64,000 nucleotides of DNA from Hydra vulgaris (GCF_038396675.1 NC_088929.1:34186001-34250000), one strand, 5' to 3'. Shown: positions 1-11,964, counted from the stretch's first letter. Notes: generated from the letters alone by a model not told the origin. Numbers and translations are program-made.

Positions 1-428
1 CATTGACTATCTTGTAGCTTGCTGCTACACAGGAGTGTTGCTGCAAGTTAAAAAGAATATTTTGCGAATACACTTCTTTAAAAATATATAGCACTTTAGT
101 TCCAGTAAAACAATTATAAATATATTAAAATCTCTAACTTGAAAGTATATACATGTAAAATTTCTCCTAAAAAAAATTTGGCGCTCTGCTATGCTGAAAT
201 ATACGGTTAAAGTCCGTAATTTAAAGTTACGGAACTTCTCCTTATCATAAATACATACAAAATCATATAAAATATTGTAATTTCCTTAAAAGTCGTAAAA
301 GTAGAGGTAAATGACCGTAATTTATTGAAAACGGATTTTTATCGTAACATAACAACGGAAAAAGTCTGATAAATACTACGGAGTTTTTTTACAGTGTACT
401 GCTTTTGGCTACTTGCAACGTTAAAGCC
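1..428. other. AT-rich stretch, no gene seen
   Basis: No convincing coding frame, RNA gene or terminal repeat was found. A short inverted repeat lies at about 213-241, where AGTCCGTAA and TTACGGAACT-type arms flank a 7-base loop. It looks like ordinary intergenic or decayed repeat DNA. Confidence 0.5.
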
Positions 429-1340
429 TCATTTGCAATACAAAGTCATTTCTAAACAGAATTCAAGGGAATCAAGTTGAGATATTTCATTTTTAACAGT
501 AGTTAGTTGCAGCATTCGATGAACTGTATGGCATACCAATTCTTTCAGTGGAACTTCGCCTCTCATTCCATCTTCAGCGATATAAATACCATCAGGATAA
601 CACTTTTTTTTTTCGTCGCGATTGTTGTTATATGTAGGATATATATTCGCATTACACTTAATTGAGTTATTTTGCATAACTTGATATTGTGTCTTCGATA
701 AATTTATAGCTGTCATTAATGCTAATCCCTCTTGTGGCGTATTAGTTACAGTTTGCTTGTTTTTATCCTGAATAAAATATTTTATTTCATTGACCGAATC
801 TGTATTTGATAAACCTTCTTTTAACATGCACAGCAAACTATATCGCTTTTTCTTTTTTAACCCCATTTCTGCTGCTTGTAAGATTTTATAATGATCATGA
901 TTTACTAACAATATGGAAGCGTGTTAACGTTTACTTTGGTAGGACATATCTTCGTATTTTTGACATGTTCTCTCAAATGAGTGTTCATTTAAACAAGAAA
1001 CATTTAAATCGACGGTTTGTGATGATTGTTTGCTAGGTTGTTGAATAATCAAAGGCAAAAATTTTTTATTAAGCCAAAATGACTCAACACTTAAAAATAT
1101 GCTCTTATTGCGAAAATATTTTTTGCTAAGTTTTGATCAGCATTTTCATACAAATTCAAGAAGAGCTTTCAAAACGAGTAAAACCATCATTTAAATTGAT
1201 GGATAAGTTTAATTCGTTTTTTAGCATATTATCATACTGATCTACGATATGTCTTGACGTAAGTTGTGATGAAATAGTGTCTTTAGTTTTTTCAAATACT
1301 TCAAGTCGAGTTATGTTATTAAACATTTTTATAAGATAAC
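429..1340 (-). pseudogene. decayed coding remnant of unknown, probably repetitive, family
   Basis: The minus strand reads as one protein-like stretch in pieces. A 160-codon open frame occupies 911-429. A second open piece of about 56 codons starts with ATG near 1330 and reads MFNNITRLEVFEKTK before a stop. Stretches between them are coding-like but interrupted. The 160-aa part has regularly spaced features (a KKKCYPDGIYI segment, then a leucine-rich segment and CK at the end) followed by an in-frame TGA just where a GF motif continues. I think this belongs to a multi-copy mobile-element protein family of cnidarians, but I cannot name it. No catalytic motif is visible. A real small host exon is the alternative. 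Confidence 0.35.
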
Positions 1341-1735
1341 TTATTATTTATAAGATAAGAGTTTTAATAATGCTACTTCAAGAGAAAATTTAAATATCTA
1401 TAATTTAATGTAAATTTAATCAAATAATTTTATTACTTTCGGAACACAATTGCAATCAAATCGCAGCAATTATTAACTAATTAGTCTTTAACATCATATA
1501 AACTTCAAATTTCAAGACAAATAAATTTTTCACGTCACAATGCATTGTAAAGTAAGAATTAAGTTAGTCTAAAATCTTGAAATTTAAAAATAGATTTTAA
1601 GTAGGGATGTACCGGAGATCCAGACGGAATTTTTGTCATTTAGATAATTATCCTACAGTGCAATGAAGAACTGTAGGTAAACCGAGATTAAAAATACAAA
1701 TTACATTTGTATTTTTTAACTAGGTTTACCTATTC
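1341..1735. other. intergenic, low complexity
   Basis: No gene is recognised. The stretch leads into the left end of the Tc1/mariner-like element. The run around 1681-1735 contains a short direct echo (aaatacaaattacattt / gtattttttaact) but no clear element boundary before the TA at 1736. Confidence 0.4.
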
Positions 1736-1737
1736 TA

Positions 1738-1890
1738 CACCTTTTCAAGATGTAATTGAGAACTTGAAAGTTGTAATTAAGAAACGTAAGATGTAATTTA
1801 GAAGATGAAAATTGTAATTGAGAAATGTAAGATGTAATTTAGAACATGAAAGTTGTAAACAAGAAATCGTAAGATGTAATTGAGAAAAGT
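1738..1890 (+). repeat. left end with iterated GTAATTNAGAA subrepeats
   Basis: After the terminal 12 bp, the motif GTAATT(G/T)AGAA followed by CATGAAA or CGTAAGAT is repeated about seven times at irregular 15-25 bp spacing. The right end carries the reverse complement array. Such subterminal iterations often act as transposase-binding sites; that role is inferred. Confidence 0.6.
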
Positions 1891-2192
1891 ATAAAGAATA
1901 CAAAGTTCTTTGTACTTTGAATTTTGTAGTCCTAATATACTTTGTAATTTAAGGCTTGAAATAATAAAATAATATCAATAAAATATATAAAGTGACGAAA
2001 AAGGCATTTGAGGTTTAGACGGTAACTGGAAGAATCCTATTGGGTGTCAATTAAAACTTTTTTTTATTTTTGTTTGTGAAAAATTTAATTGAGATTTCAG
2101 ATGAATAATAAATAAAACACAAATAATTTATTTACTTAAAAATTTAAAATTTAAATTTAAACAACGTCATTAAAAATCATTGCAATATTAAG

Positions 2193-3177
2193 TTAAGCAC
2201 CAACTTGGACGTCTTCCATGTTTAAAATTGTTGCGTAATGCGTCGTCGTATGTTGTACAGCGCGTCTACAATCACCTCCCATTATTGTATTTTTTGCTGC
2301 AGTAACAATTCTTTCTAAATACTGCATTCGTTGTTCCATAATCCCAGCGCCGAATACAGGTGGAATGCGAATAACATTTTTAACGTTTATTTCTATTTTG
2401 GACCAGATAGCTTCCACTGGGTTTAACATTGGGATGTAGGGTCTTAATTGTAACAACTAAGCCGGTGAATTTTCAAACACCCTTTCCAAACGAGCGTGAC
2501 ATGGAGCATTGTCTGTTACGACGACCAAATCCTCTAAACGATTCCCGGATGTAACCCACTGGTTAAACAAAGCCAACATCCAATTGTTACTTGAATCTGC
2601 TTTAAATGATCCTCTGCGAGTTTTCATCACGACGACATTTGTTGTTGATATAGCTGCAATCAAATGTATGTTTGCACCTTTTGAAGAAGGTATTTTCATT
2701 ATTACTCTTTTCCCCTGTTTGGCATGTCCTTGAGTTTTTCTACACAAAAGAATAAAATTTGTTGCATTCGACTAAAGTATCTGATGCCATTTGTGATGTG
2801 TTCGTTAATGTTCCTAACATATTCAGTTCTTTTTTGTTTGTTTTCATTACTATTCATTTTAGTAGGCTTCTTGCGCACTTTTTTGAATGAAAATAGTCTG
2901 CCTTTGAGGTATTTGGCAATTGTGGTTGTGCTGACCCTAATATTAATTGTCTTAATACCCTTGTTTTAATGGCCACCAATGTCAACTGACAGTCACTTTC
3001 AATCCATGTTAGTGTTTCTTCGATTTGATCATCGGTTAATTTTTTTGGTTTAAAACCACCTCTTCCAATAAAATTTAAATTTCCGCTGCGGACCCAATTG
3101 TATGCTGTCTTATATGTGACACCTAAAGTTTGCGCCAGAGTCACCCAATCGCCGTTTCGCTCAGCACATTTAATCAA
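2193..3177 (-). pseudogene. Tc1/mariner-like transposase, frameshifted
   Basis: Three minus-strand pieces make up one transposase. 3177-2854 is an N-terminal helix-turn-helix part with a VTYKTAYNWV recognition helix. 2747-2457 contains CRKTQGHAKQGKR and the second catalytic Asp in VVTDNAPCHARLE. 2456-2193 carries the third catalytic position in PYIPMLNPVEAIWSKIE. The DDE order fits DDE_3-type transposases of the IS630/Tc1 group. Frames change between about 2860 and 2745, where the first catalytic Asp region is scrambled, and a stop separates the last two pieces near 2457. The gene therefore cannot make active enzyme from this copy. It lies centrally between the inverted ends. Confidence 0.75.
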
Positions 3178-3469
3178 TCATCTTCTATCATTCGATGAAG
3201 ATAAAACGTGTTTTCTTTCAACTTATTTAGTATGTATTTTATGTCTACAAATTGGTCAAGGTAGTTCTGGTTGTTCCAGAAGAGGTTGTAAACAAATTTG
3301 GTGAAATAAATGCTTGCACGGATTCAATACAGTAACAGACTTTCTATTCATATTGCATTGACAAATAACAAAACGATCTTTCAATTCCATTACTGTATTA
3401 CTGTATTGCTGGTGCATACAAATGCTAAATTTGATATTATTAACTAATTAAAATGCATGTCCAAGAAGG

Positions 3470-3713
3470 TCTTTTATAATGACCTTTAAGTTTACATTGA
3501 ATTCGCAATTACAAATAATGTATTCTCATTTACATATAAGGATTTCTTAATTACAACTTTTGCTTTTCAAATTACATATTGCGATTTTTTATTTACATGC
3601 TGGGTTTCTCAATTACATTTATAAAAATTCTTAATTACATGTTGTATTTCTCAATTACACTTTACTTTTCTTAATTACAACTTTCTAGTTCTCAATTACA
3701 TCTTGAAAAGGTG
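3470..3713 (-). repeat. right end with iterated subrepeats
   Basis: This is the inverted counterpart of the left array: units of TTCTCAATTACA / TTCTTAATTACA recur about nine times up to 3713. It is longer than the left array, so the two ends are symmetric in sequence but not in copy number. Confidence 0.6.
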
Positions 3714-3774
3714 TAGTCTTTTAATTTACGTTTTTGTGGTTTTTTCAAAAAACATTAAATTTAATTATTTTCCT

Positions 3775-3823
3775 AAAAAAATTAAGGTTAGATTATTAAA
3801 AATAATCTAACCTTAATTTTTTT
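3775..3823. repeat. perfect 23-bp inverted repeat
   Basis: The left arm (3775-3797) and right arm (3801-3823) are exact reverse complements built around AAGGTTAGATTATT, with an AAA loop. The repeat lies 60 bp outside the transposon end. It could be a tiny MITE or an extrusion-prone hairpin. Confidence 0.85.
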
Positions 3824-3888
3824 CAGTTAAAAAACCATAGATAAGCTGCGAGCTGTTTTTCACCACAAACTGTATATTTAACGCCTTT

Positions 3889-3934
3889 ACTATAGTTACT
3901 ATAGTTACTATAGTTACTATAGTTATTATAGTTA
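3889..3934. repeat. 9-bp tandem repeat (ACTATAGTT)n
   Basis: About five copies of a self-complementary 9-mer, ACTATAGTT, run head to tail. The last copy has a TTA variant. Confidence 0.85.
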
Positions 3935-4109
3935 TTTAAAAAATAAGAAAAAAAGCTTTTTTTTTATTTGACATATGTTTATATGACATAAACAACTAAA
4001 TTTTTAAAGTTTTCTCAAGCACCAAAAAAATTGTTTATCCGCCCTTGATGTGAAAGATTTTAACAAAATTTGTAAAACAAAAATTCTTAAACTTGTTCTA
4101 ATTATTTAC

Positions 4110-4435
4110 ATACAACTAGTTTCATGAGTATTCGGATCATTGTATTCGTGTAGATAAGTAATAACATAGTTTGACGCAAACATTTGATCTAAAAAAGGCT
4201 TTTTTAATACGTCTTTTAAACGTGTTAGACATCTTCTATTCGCTGGGAAGTTTGCAGGGAAGTAGGTGCTGTTTATAGGATGCAGTTTAAGGGATCAAAA
4301 TTTTTCTCAATTAACTTTCGAATAGATTTTGTAGAAACGTTTTCAATAAAACCGTCTAAAGGAAACTGAAAGATTTTAAAATTAAAATCGTAACTTTTTG
4401 AAAACTTTTTAAATACTCTGTAATGTGCAGCACAC
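4110..4435 (-). pseudogene. coding-like remnant, unidentified
   Basis: Minus-strand translation gives two open segments in different frames, one with FPLDGFIENVSTKSIRKLIE and the other with RRCLTRLKDVLKKPF. Codon-like composition is better than in the surroundings, but a frameshift and stops interrupt it. It lies just downstream of the sulfotransferase gene's stop. It is probably a transposon fragment. I do not recognise the family. Confidence 0.25.
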
Positions 4436-4635
4436 AACTTTAAGTTTATTATGAAAGTTTAAATTGCAAAAAGTAATCAATTTAATTGATAACAATTTTA
4501 GTGTGGTTAACCTTGCGGTGTTAAAAAGTTGTTTACCTTAAAAGATTTTACCATCTTTAATTATTCTACGTAACAGTTAATAAGCTACAAAAATGACTAG
4601 CATTTATTACTCGCGAGCAAAAGATGAAACTAATT

Positions 4636-5951
4636 TTATTCGATGTGTAAAGTATTATTGCATGCGGTTTCGTATTTTACTCTTAGTTCACTCAACAATT
4701 TTCTCTTCTGCTCTATTCTTATATTTTCAACAAAATGACCTGTGTGCATTGCTGATATCGGTGGACAAACGCTATATTTAAATGATTGAACAAGACTTTG
4801 GGTGTTACATTTAGATTCGTACAGTTCTAATTCGTTTTTAAAAATTCCTAGAGCTTGCTCAAAGTAGCTGTGTTTTTTAATTTCCTCAAGCAGCCTATAT
4901 CTTGCAACATTATAAAAGGTAAGATCAGCTGAATTAAACTCTAAAATAGATTTAACAACATCTGGTGGAACTTGCTCTTTATTTTCTTCATTGGTTCGTC
5001 CGACATTTTGCCTCCGATAAAGTACGTCTTGAACTGTGCAACATAGTTTTTCTCGCAGTATAACCATGGATTCGTCGTATTTATCTGCAACAACAACAAA
5101 GTGAAAAGATTCAACACGTTCAATTATTTCTAATTTTGTTCCTTCAATAATTCCTAAACTGCGTGTTTGGCGGTTTGGAAGAATAAAATCAATTTGATAC
5201 TTGTCTCTTACTTCATTTTCATTGTAAGTTGCGTAAATGTTTAGAACCAAGTGATAGTGTTTAAAGAATAATCTCATGCTATCCCATTTATCGAGTCTTT
5301 TCATAGTTAATCGTTCTACTGCTGCCTGTATTTTGGAATATTTAAATAAAGAAAGAAAATGTTCTACTGGATGCCGTACAGATGCCATAAAAAAAGCATC
5401 TTTTTCCATAAGTCTTCTCACTAAAATAAAAATAAAAATTTTATTTTATAAACAAAAAAAGAAAATTTTTGTTATGTTTTTTTTTTTTAATTTAAAAAAT
5501 ATTTTTACTTAACTAATAAAAATTATTTCTTGCCTTTAACAGGATCAAAAATAAACTCTTCTGCTATTAAGTCACATTTTTTATTGTGTAATTTTGTTAA
5601 CTTCAGTTCGTCAACTGCATATGGCCAATTCAACCCCCACAGGTTTGTTGCATCAAAACATATACTTAAATTATACCGTTTTCCGTAAACTAGAAGAGTA
5701 CTGCGCAGAGTTGTTGAGCCTGTTTTTTGTACTTTTAGATATAGTATTGAACTATGTGGTTTTGTTTCTGTTCCGCATGTTTTCTGCCAAATTTGCTGTT
5801 TTTTAAAGAAAGGATTAATATCGCCAAAAGTTTGTTTGAAATTTTTTATTGTAAAGTAGCTTAGAACTAGTTTTATACTTATTCGAGAAATCGAGCAAAA
5901 ACACACAATTAAGAATACGATAATTACAATGTTTCGATTTAGTAACCTCAT
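4636..5951 (-). CDS. galactose-3-O-sulfotransferase-like (Gal3ST family), two exons
   Basis: Exon 1 is 5951-5534 and exon 2 is 5420-4636, giving 400 aa, the usual size of Gal3ST enzymes. The N-terminus has a short basic start and one hydrophobic segment (about residues 8-30), as in a type II Golgi membrane protein. The 5'-phosphosulfate loop LKVQKTGSTTLRST is in exon 1, and the 3'-phosphate-binding segment SVRHPVEHFLSLFKY follows in exon 2. Family members move sulfate from PAPS to galactose on glycolipids or glycoproteins in the Golgi lumen. The intron (5533-5421) ends TTTTATTTTAG. The only donor that keeps frame is a GC (AAAG|GCAAG), so a GC-AG intron is inferred. The nearby GT would lead straight into a stop. 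Acceptor substrate cannot be told from sequence. Start chosen: the first Met ahead of the hydrophobic anchor. Confidence 0.82.
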
Positions 5952-7739
5952 TTCTAAAAAACATTTTGTAAATATAAAGAGTCTTTATCTTCGTGTATAA
6001 TTCCGGTTGTTTTGTAAACATTTCTCTATATAAAAATAAAATCTCTTAGCAACCTTATTAAGAGATTTTACTTTTTCTTTTTGTTGTTGCTGTCTTAATT
6101 TTTTACCGTTCTATTTTTTGAATTTGTTGTGTACCTACTCGATATTAATTGTGAGGCTGTACCTAGCGTTAAAAAAAAAAATAGAAGGCGAGACAACAAA
6201 GTTAATTGATAAATGCGACCTAAAATTTCTGCTTTAAAAAAAAAAAAAATACTTAAACGTTATACTAGTATACTTTTACACTCACTTTATTTTATTCTTA
6301 CTATTTATTTTGTTATTATTATAGTCATTTTTTTATTAAATTAATTAAAATTTTAAAACCAAGCATTTAAAATCAAAAATTGATGCCAAAATGGCTACTC
6401 TCGCGTACTTAATACAAGGGAAGGGGACTTAATTCGAATATTTTTCTCACCCTCTCTAAGCTTAATAAGACCTTAATAAAATCTTTCCCCCCGTCATAGC
6501 AAACCTCTTCAAAAACAAAACAAATTTCTTCTTAAATACTTTAGTCTTAAACGCATTAATTTTGCACAAAGATTTATAAAGGTTTTTAGACAAACCAAAG
6601 GCTAATGTAATCCAATTTTGGGGTAAAGTTGTAGTAATTGAGTAGAACAACATCAAATAAAATTATTTGTGAGTGTTCTGTAAAAAAGAAAGGAGGAGAA
6701 CACGTGGAGAACAAGTAATTACTGAGTTAGTATCTCATAACTTGAACAAACACATTTCTTGTTCTATGAAAATATTTCTCTTTTATTTTATAAACTAAAG
6801 ATAAAATGTTTGCTGTACCAAGGAATAAAACATATTTTTTGTTATTGAAAAATTGCTGCAATCACGTTTGGCAATGTTTTAGCTTTGTATCGGTTATTAT
6901 TACAAGTATATCAGTGTACTTTGAACCGAACGGTTCTTTGAAGAATCCTAAAAGATTGTTGACGTTAGTGCTGAGGGAGCACCAGTAGAGGTTCTTTAAA
7001 GAACCTATTTGACTTTTGACTGGCAAAATAGATGTTCATTATTCAAATCTCTGAATAAATTTACAAAAACAACCTGAATTAAAGATTTAAGTATATCAAA
7101 ATTCTTTAAGAACATCACAAGAATATTATGTAAAAATTTTGAAAAACATTTTTCCCATTTTATTAATAATATTATTACAAAATAAAACAAAAATAAATAA
7201 ATAAAATAACTTTTCCTAAAGGTAAGTTAAACATAGATTAGACGATTCATAATTTTCATTGAAAAGTGCGTTTCTGCTGATGCCGCTTTGGTTGTTTTTA
7301 AAACTTCTAATGGAAGAAGCAACGTTTAAATTATTTTTTTTTATTAATGTTTCGCTTCAAAACACACGGACTACTAAAATTATACTGACCCATTTTTGCT
7401 AATTAGTAGAACAAAGTGGAGCATGTAATGACATTTAGGTGGTAAATTATCAAGAAAAGTTTAATAAAATTCTGAAAAAAATGTTCTACTAAAATTGAAA
7501 ATATGATAAAACAGTTAAAAATTTTTGAGCAAATTGAATGCAAAACTTTCAGCTGATATTACACCAATACACATTACATGAAGGAAAAAAAACACATGTA
7601 AACGTTCTATACAGTGTTTACAAGACATTTGTAAATAACTATACGAAATCGTTTCCTAAATCAACATCAACTTAAACTGTAAATATCCTATAGTATTAAA
7701 TTCTTTTCCCATATAACATTATAAAATAACTAAAGTAAC
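5952..7739. other. intergenic, no gene recognised
   Basis: AT-rich sequence with homopolymer runs. Short open frames at 6462-6656, 6806-6988 and 7005-7190 have no recognisable similarity and biased low-complexity composition. Near 6931-7006 a motif of the type GGTTCTTTGAAGAA / GGTTCTTTAAAGAA recurs, possibly the edge of a small repeat. Confidence 0.4.
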
Positions 7740-9969
7740 TGAAAATCTTTGAATAGAACTGTCTACTAAGTACGATGCGATTATACGGACACTCGTGGAT
7801 AAACTCAATATTGCTGAAGAACGGATTACCAAACTTAATCTAGAACTGGAAACACCACTGCATGGAACTTTGTAGTCGCCAAAGAGTTAAAACCCACACC
7901 GAAAGACCAAGAACAAATGAATATTATCAACTCAATTGCCCTCGAATCAAAACAACGAGAAAACAGAGCTAAGAACATAGTAAAAGGTAGTGCCCCAAAA
8001 TCTAACAGTACCGATCCATTAATTGCAAAAGCTCATGACAGAAATAAGGTAGAAAAAATATTTTTATTGTTGGTGACAGATAAGTCTTTAATTGTGAATC
8101 ATTTCCGTCTTAAACCTAATGTAAGGACCCTTGAACAACCCAGTCCAATAATATTGGTCCTCACGGACAAATCATCCAGAAACAAAGTACTTAAACAAGC
8201 TTTCACTTTTTTTTGTTTCACCAGCAACAGAGTAGATCACGGTTCCCTATTCATCACCCTGATATAACTTTAAACAAACAAAACCAGTCTTACCTCCTCA
8301 GAACCCCACCTCTGTGCAAGTTTTGCGACATCGGTTAGGAAGGAGGCGTGAACTTCCAATTGAATGCTCATCCGCTGTGCTCTGTGATAAGACCGTAAGG
8401 ACTTCATGGGGCACCTAAATAAAATTAAAAAAAAAAAGGAGCTGAATGCAAAAAACGTAACGTTGCTCTTAGTCCAACTGCTACAACAATCAATGTTATT
8501 CAAGGTAACACAATAAAAGAAATAGCAATATTCATTAGCCACAAATGTCAATCAAAAATCAACTAGCAACACCAACAACCACACATTTATCAATTCAGCA
8601 TGTTTCACTAAAATTTTCCATCTCACCTATACATTTGTTAATAAATCTTTGCAACATAATTCTACGGAACTCTGAATAAAATCATTAGTTTTGCATACTT
8701 CAATGGAAGTTCACTTAAAAATGAACTACATCATTTACATAATCTTCTCCGAAACTGTAATCTTGATGCTATTCTCATCACGGAGATCTGGCTTAACAAC
8801 AAAACTCCAAACTCGCTATTGTTAAATGGAAATGATTACCAAATACTTTGACGTGATGGTAATGACGTTTGTGGTGGCTCACTCAAATTAGTGCAAAGTA
8901 ATTCTATACAAAATAATTTTGATGTCTCAAAAAGTTATGCGTTTCATACATTTAACACCCCCCTCCCCCATGTGCAGTTTCATGTATTTTGGAAACCAAA
9001 GTCTTATTTAAGATGCTATGTATAATTTCATCAACTTTTGATCATACTTGTGTAGTATCAGGCGATTTTAATCTAACACTCATTGATTGGTCAACACCTA
9101 TAGCGTTGGCGATTCTCTTCACAACTTGTTTATAGAAACTTGTAAGGTAAACACCCTAACCAAACTGGTATCAAACAGTACCTGATTCAACAGTATTTTG
9201 GATTTTATATTAACCAATGATAAAATAAATGTATAAAACGTGGTAATTACAGTCCCTTCAACTAGTTCCTGTGACTATTTAAAAAAATTCCCAGCAAAGT
9301 TTTCCAAATCTCCGGATGGTTAACCTTCAATATTTTTAAAATTAATTGCAACTACCATTACCATTCCTTATTCTATTTTGTTAAAAATATCAATGTCACC
9401 ACTAATACTACACCTAAAATTTGGAAATAATTGTAATTATACAATAATTTGTCCAATTTTTAAGAAAGGCAACCTTTTCCAACCAACTAACACAGACCTA
9501 TTCCAATGACCTAAACTGTTTGCAAAGTCATGAAACCAATCATTGCTAAAACTATAAAAACCTGTTGAGAAGTTACTTAAAATAACTTTATTTCTCAACC
9601 TCAATTTTGTTTTTTAAATCACAGATCCATATGCTCACAAACTTTAAACGAATGGACCACTGGCAACATTTAACGAATAGACCACTGCTGTAAGTAACAA
9701 TAAAATAGTTGACATCATCAATGTTGATTTTGAAAAAGCATTTGACTTGGTTACCCAACCTAAACTAATTTTCAAATGCAAATCTATGGTAATAAATACA
9801 AACTGCTTATTTGGATGAAAAATTTTGAAACTAATCTCTCTCAATGTGTGTGTAATGGTACCTCAGATTCTGAAAATATTTCAGTTAAGAGTAAAATACC
9901 ACAAGAAACTGTATTAGGACCTATATTGTTCTTAACATTTATTAACGACATAGTTTACTACACTGATTG
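7740..9969 (+). pseudogene. LINE A, 5' part: ORF1-like, endonuclease and start of reverse transcriptase, dead
   Basis: The plus strand carries an ordered but heavily broken non-LTR retrotransposon. An ORF1-like stretch at about 7790-8270 has RENRAKNIV and NHFRLKPNVRTLE. An endonuclease domain at about 8700-9110 has DAILITEIWLNNKTP and the catalytic-like VVSGDFNLTLIDW. Reverse-transcriptase blocks follow at about 9700-9968, with DFEKAFDLV and then IPQETVLGPILFLTFINDI. Many stops and frame changes make it a fossil. The order EN-RT and the motifs fit the CR1/jockey group. The frame is cut right after INDI at 9969 by LINE B and resumes at 11965. Confidence 0.75.
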
Positions 9970-9974
9970 AGATT

Positions 9975-11230
9975 ACCACTTTCTTGATAATTCTAAGTGT
10001 CTCTACGGTCGCCAGTTTGGACTTCGTTTGAAACACTCCGCTTCCCATGCTCTTATTAACATTTCTGAAATGATTCGTGGTGCAATTGATAGTGGTTCTT
10101 TTGCTTGTGGCGTCTTTATTGATCTCCAAAAAGCATTTGATACAGTTGACCATTAAGATTTTAAACAAAAAATTGTTTCACTATGGTATACAGGGTATTG
10201 CTAATGATTGGTTTTCATCCTATATTACCAATCGTACTCAGTTTGTCTCGATTAATGGGTTTCAATCCACAAGTAAAGTTATTAAGTATGTTGTCCCACA
10301 GGGTTTTGTTCTTGGATCTTTACTGTTTTTAATACATATTAACGATCAGCCTCACTCTATAAATATTTCGATTGTTCATCATTCCGCTGACGACACTAAT
10401 CTTCTATGCATAAATAAATCACTCGCTCAGCTTTGTAAAAAAGTTAATTCAGATCTCCATCATTTGTGTCATTGGTTAAATAGTAACCGCCTTTCCCTAA
10501 ATATCAATAAAACTGAATTTATTATTTTTCACCCTCCAAAAAAAAGTTTGATAGTAATAATGTGAAACTTAGAACTAATGGTAAAAGACTTTTCCCATCA
10601 AAATATATAAAATACCTCTGGCTATTTCTTGACAAAAACCTATCATGGTACTATCAACTAATTCAATTAAATAAAAAACTCTCATGTGCCAATAGTATGC
10701 TGTCATTAATACGACACTATGTTTCCCAATATGTTCTAATATCAATTTACTATTTTTTGTTCTCCTCACATCTAAGTTATTGTTGCACTGTTTGGTGTCA
10801 AAAAGGTAGTTTTCTATTACATTGTATAAACAGTTTACAACGCACTTCCTTAAGAATTATGACATTTTCTCCTTTACGATCTAATATCGAAAATAGGTTT
10901 TCTGAATTAAAAATTCTAAAATTTTAAGATCTTGTAAAGCTTTATAATTGTTTCTTTGTGTTTAATTTTCTTCAAAATAAACTAACAAATTCGTTCTATA
11001 ACTTTTTTATTTAAACACGTGACACACACAAATATTACACTCAAAATACTGAAAATTTTAATTTCCACAATTCCTTTTTCAACACTATCAAATATGGCAA
11101 GCTCTCTAAAAAACATCAATGTATTTCTCACTGGAACCAAATAATATCATTTATAAAAAAAAAGGTTTTAACTAAATACCCTTTTATTACCAACATTCTT
11201 CTTCTCAATCGAAACCAAGTTAAGAAATTT
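9975..11230 (+). pseudogene. LINE B reverse transcriptase, C-terminal part, broken
   Basis: Translation shows CGVFIDLQKAFDTVDH (block A) ending at a stop near 10155, then a 162-codon frame with VVPQGFVLGSLLFLIHIND and the catalytic box as HHSADDTNLL. The thumb region SNRLSLNINKTEFIIF follows, and a further 121-codon frame (10562-10927) covers the C-terminal region, including LSYCCTVW. Degraded coding continues to about 11230. The two Asp of the ADD box are kept, but stops at about 10155 and 10563 break the gene. The length fits the distal half of a CR1/jockey-type ORF2. Confidence 0.75.
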
Positions 11231-11836
11231 TTATTTGAGTATATATTTAATGAATATTAATTTTATCTTTTATTATTATTGCTCTTTTTATATTACTGTA
11301 TTTATAAAACTATTTTTACTTTCATTTTATACTGTCTTTTTTAACTCTACTCATATTACTATTATCATTAATTTACCTTTGTTTTATAAATCTTATTAAT
11401 ATTATTTATAATGATAGTGATAGTGATTCAATTGTAGTAATAGTTTTATGGTTATTTTCCTAATTTTTGCAACGGTTATGTTTATTTTAATAATTTCTGT
11501 CATAGTTATAAACTTTACCATAACTATTTTTACCATAGTTTTATCATTGGTTATAATTTTTAGTAAAGTTATAGTGATATAGTTACTATTTGTATTATTT
11601 TTTTATTCACATTATTATTGATATTATTATTATTTTTATTATGTATTATAATTTTTATTATAATTGCAGTTATTAATACTATCTTTATTTATAAGTACTT
11701 ATTTTCCTCTCTTTCTTTCTTCATTTTTTTTTTTTTTCTTTTTTTCTTTTTTTTTTCCCTCTTTTGTTTTAATTTAAATTCTTTCTATGTTTTATCTATA
11801 GTGTTTTTTTTTCTTTTTTTTGTTTTTCTTTTTTTT

Positions 11837-11881
11837 AGGTGTCACTCCATTGACTAGTTTTTAACTATATGAGTGACACCT
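11837..11881 (+). repeat. 3' hairpin of LINE B
   Basis: AGGTGTCACTC (11837-11847) is the exact reverse complement of GAGTGACACCT (11871-11881), with a 23-base loop, about 75 bp before the A tail. A stem in the 3' UTR is where some LINE reverse transcriptases recognise their RNA; this role is inferred. Confidence 0.7.
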
Positions 11882-11964
11882 AACCTTATTTATGTGAGTT
11901 TATAAAATATTATTGTAAATTTTTATATTTTATGGTTAAATAAATGGGTTAAAAAAAAAAAATT

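Larger units (their letters stand above)
1738..3713 (-). mobile_element. Tc1/mariner (IS630-type) DNA transposon, dead, complete ends
   Basis: The element is bounded by inverted ends beginning CACCTTTTCAAGATGTAATT on the left (1738) and its complement on the right, ending at 3713. Each end abuts a TA dinucleotide (1736-1737 and 3714-3715), the target duplication expected for the IS630-Tc1-mariner superfamily. Total length is 1,976 bp. Inside the ends lie arrays of diverged short units of the form GTAATTNAGAA. One broken transposase gene runs leftward between about 3177 and 2193. Flanking bases just outside the TA differ, so the TA call rests on the symmetry of the ends. Confidence 0.75.
9970..11964 (+). 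mobile_element. LINE B, 5'-truncated, inserted in LINE A
   Basis: A second non-LTR element begins inside its reverse-transcriptase domain and ends with a short A run at about 11954-11964 after ATAAATGGGTT. Sequence on its two sides joins into one reverse-transcriptase reading (INDI... on the left, KLFSGDVKLY on the right), which shows it landed in LINE A. 5' truncation and the A tail are typical of target-primed reverse transcription. A target duplication longer than a few bases is not obvious. Confidence 0.75.

Noticed and set aside
11618-11857. 79-codon hydrophobic frame
   Set aside because: Poly-T/A-rich 3' UTR of LINE B gives Phe/Ile/Leu-rich nonsense.
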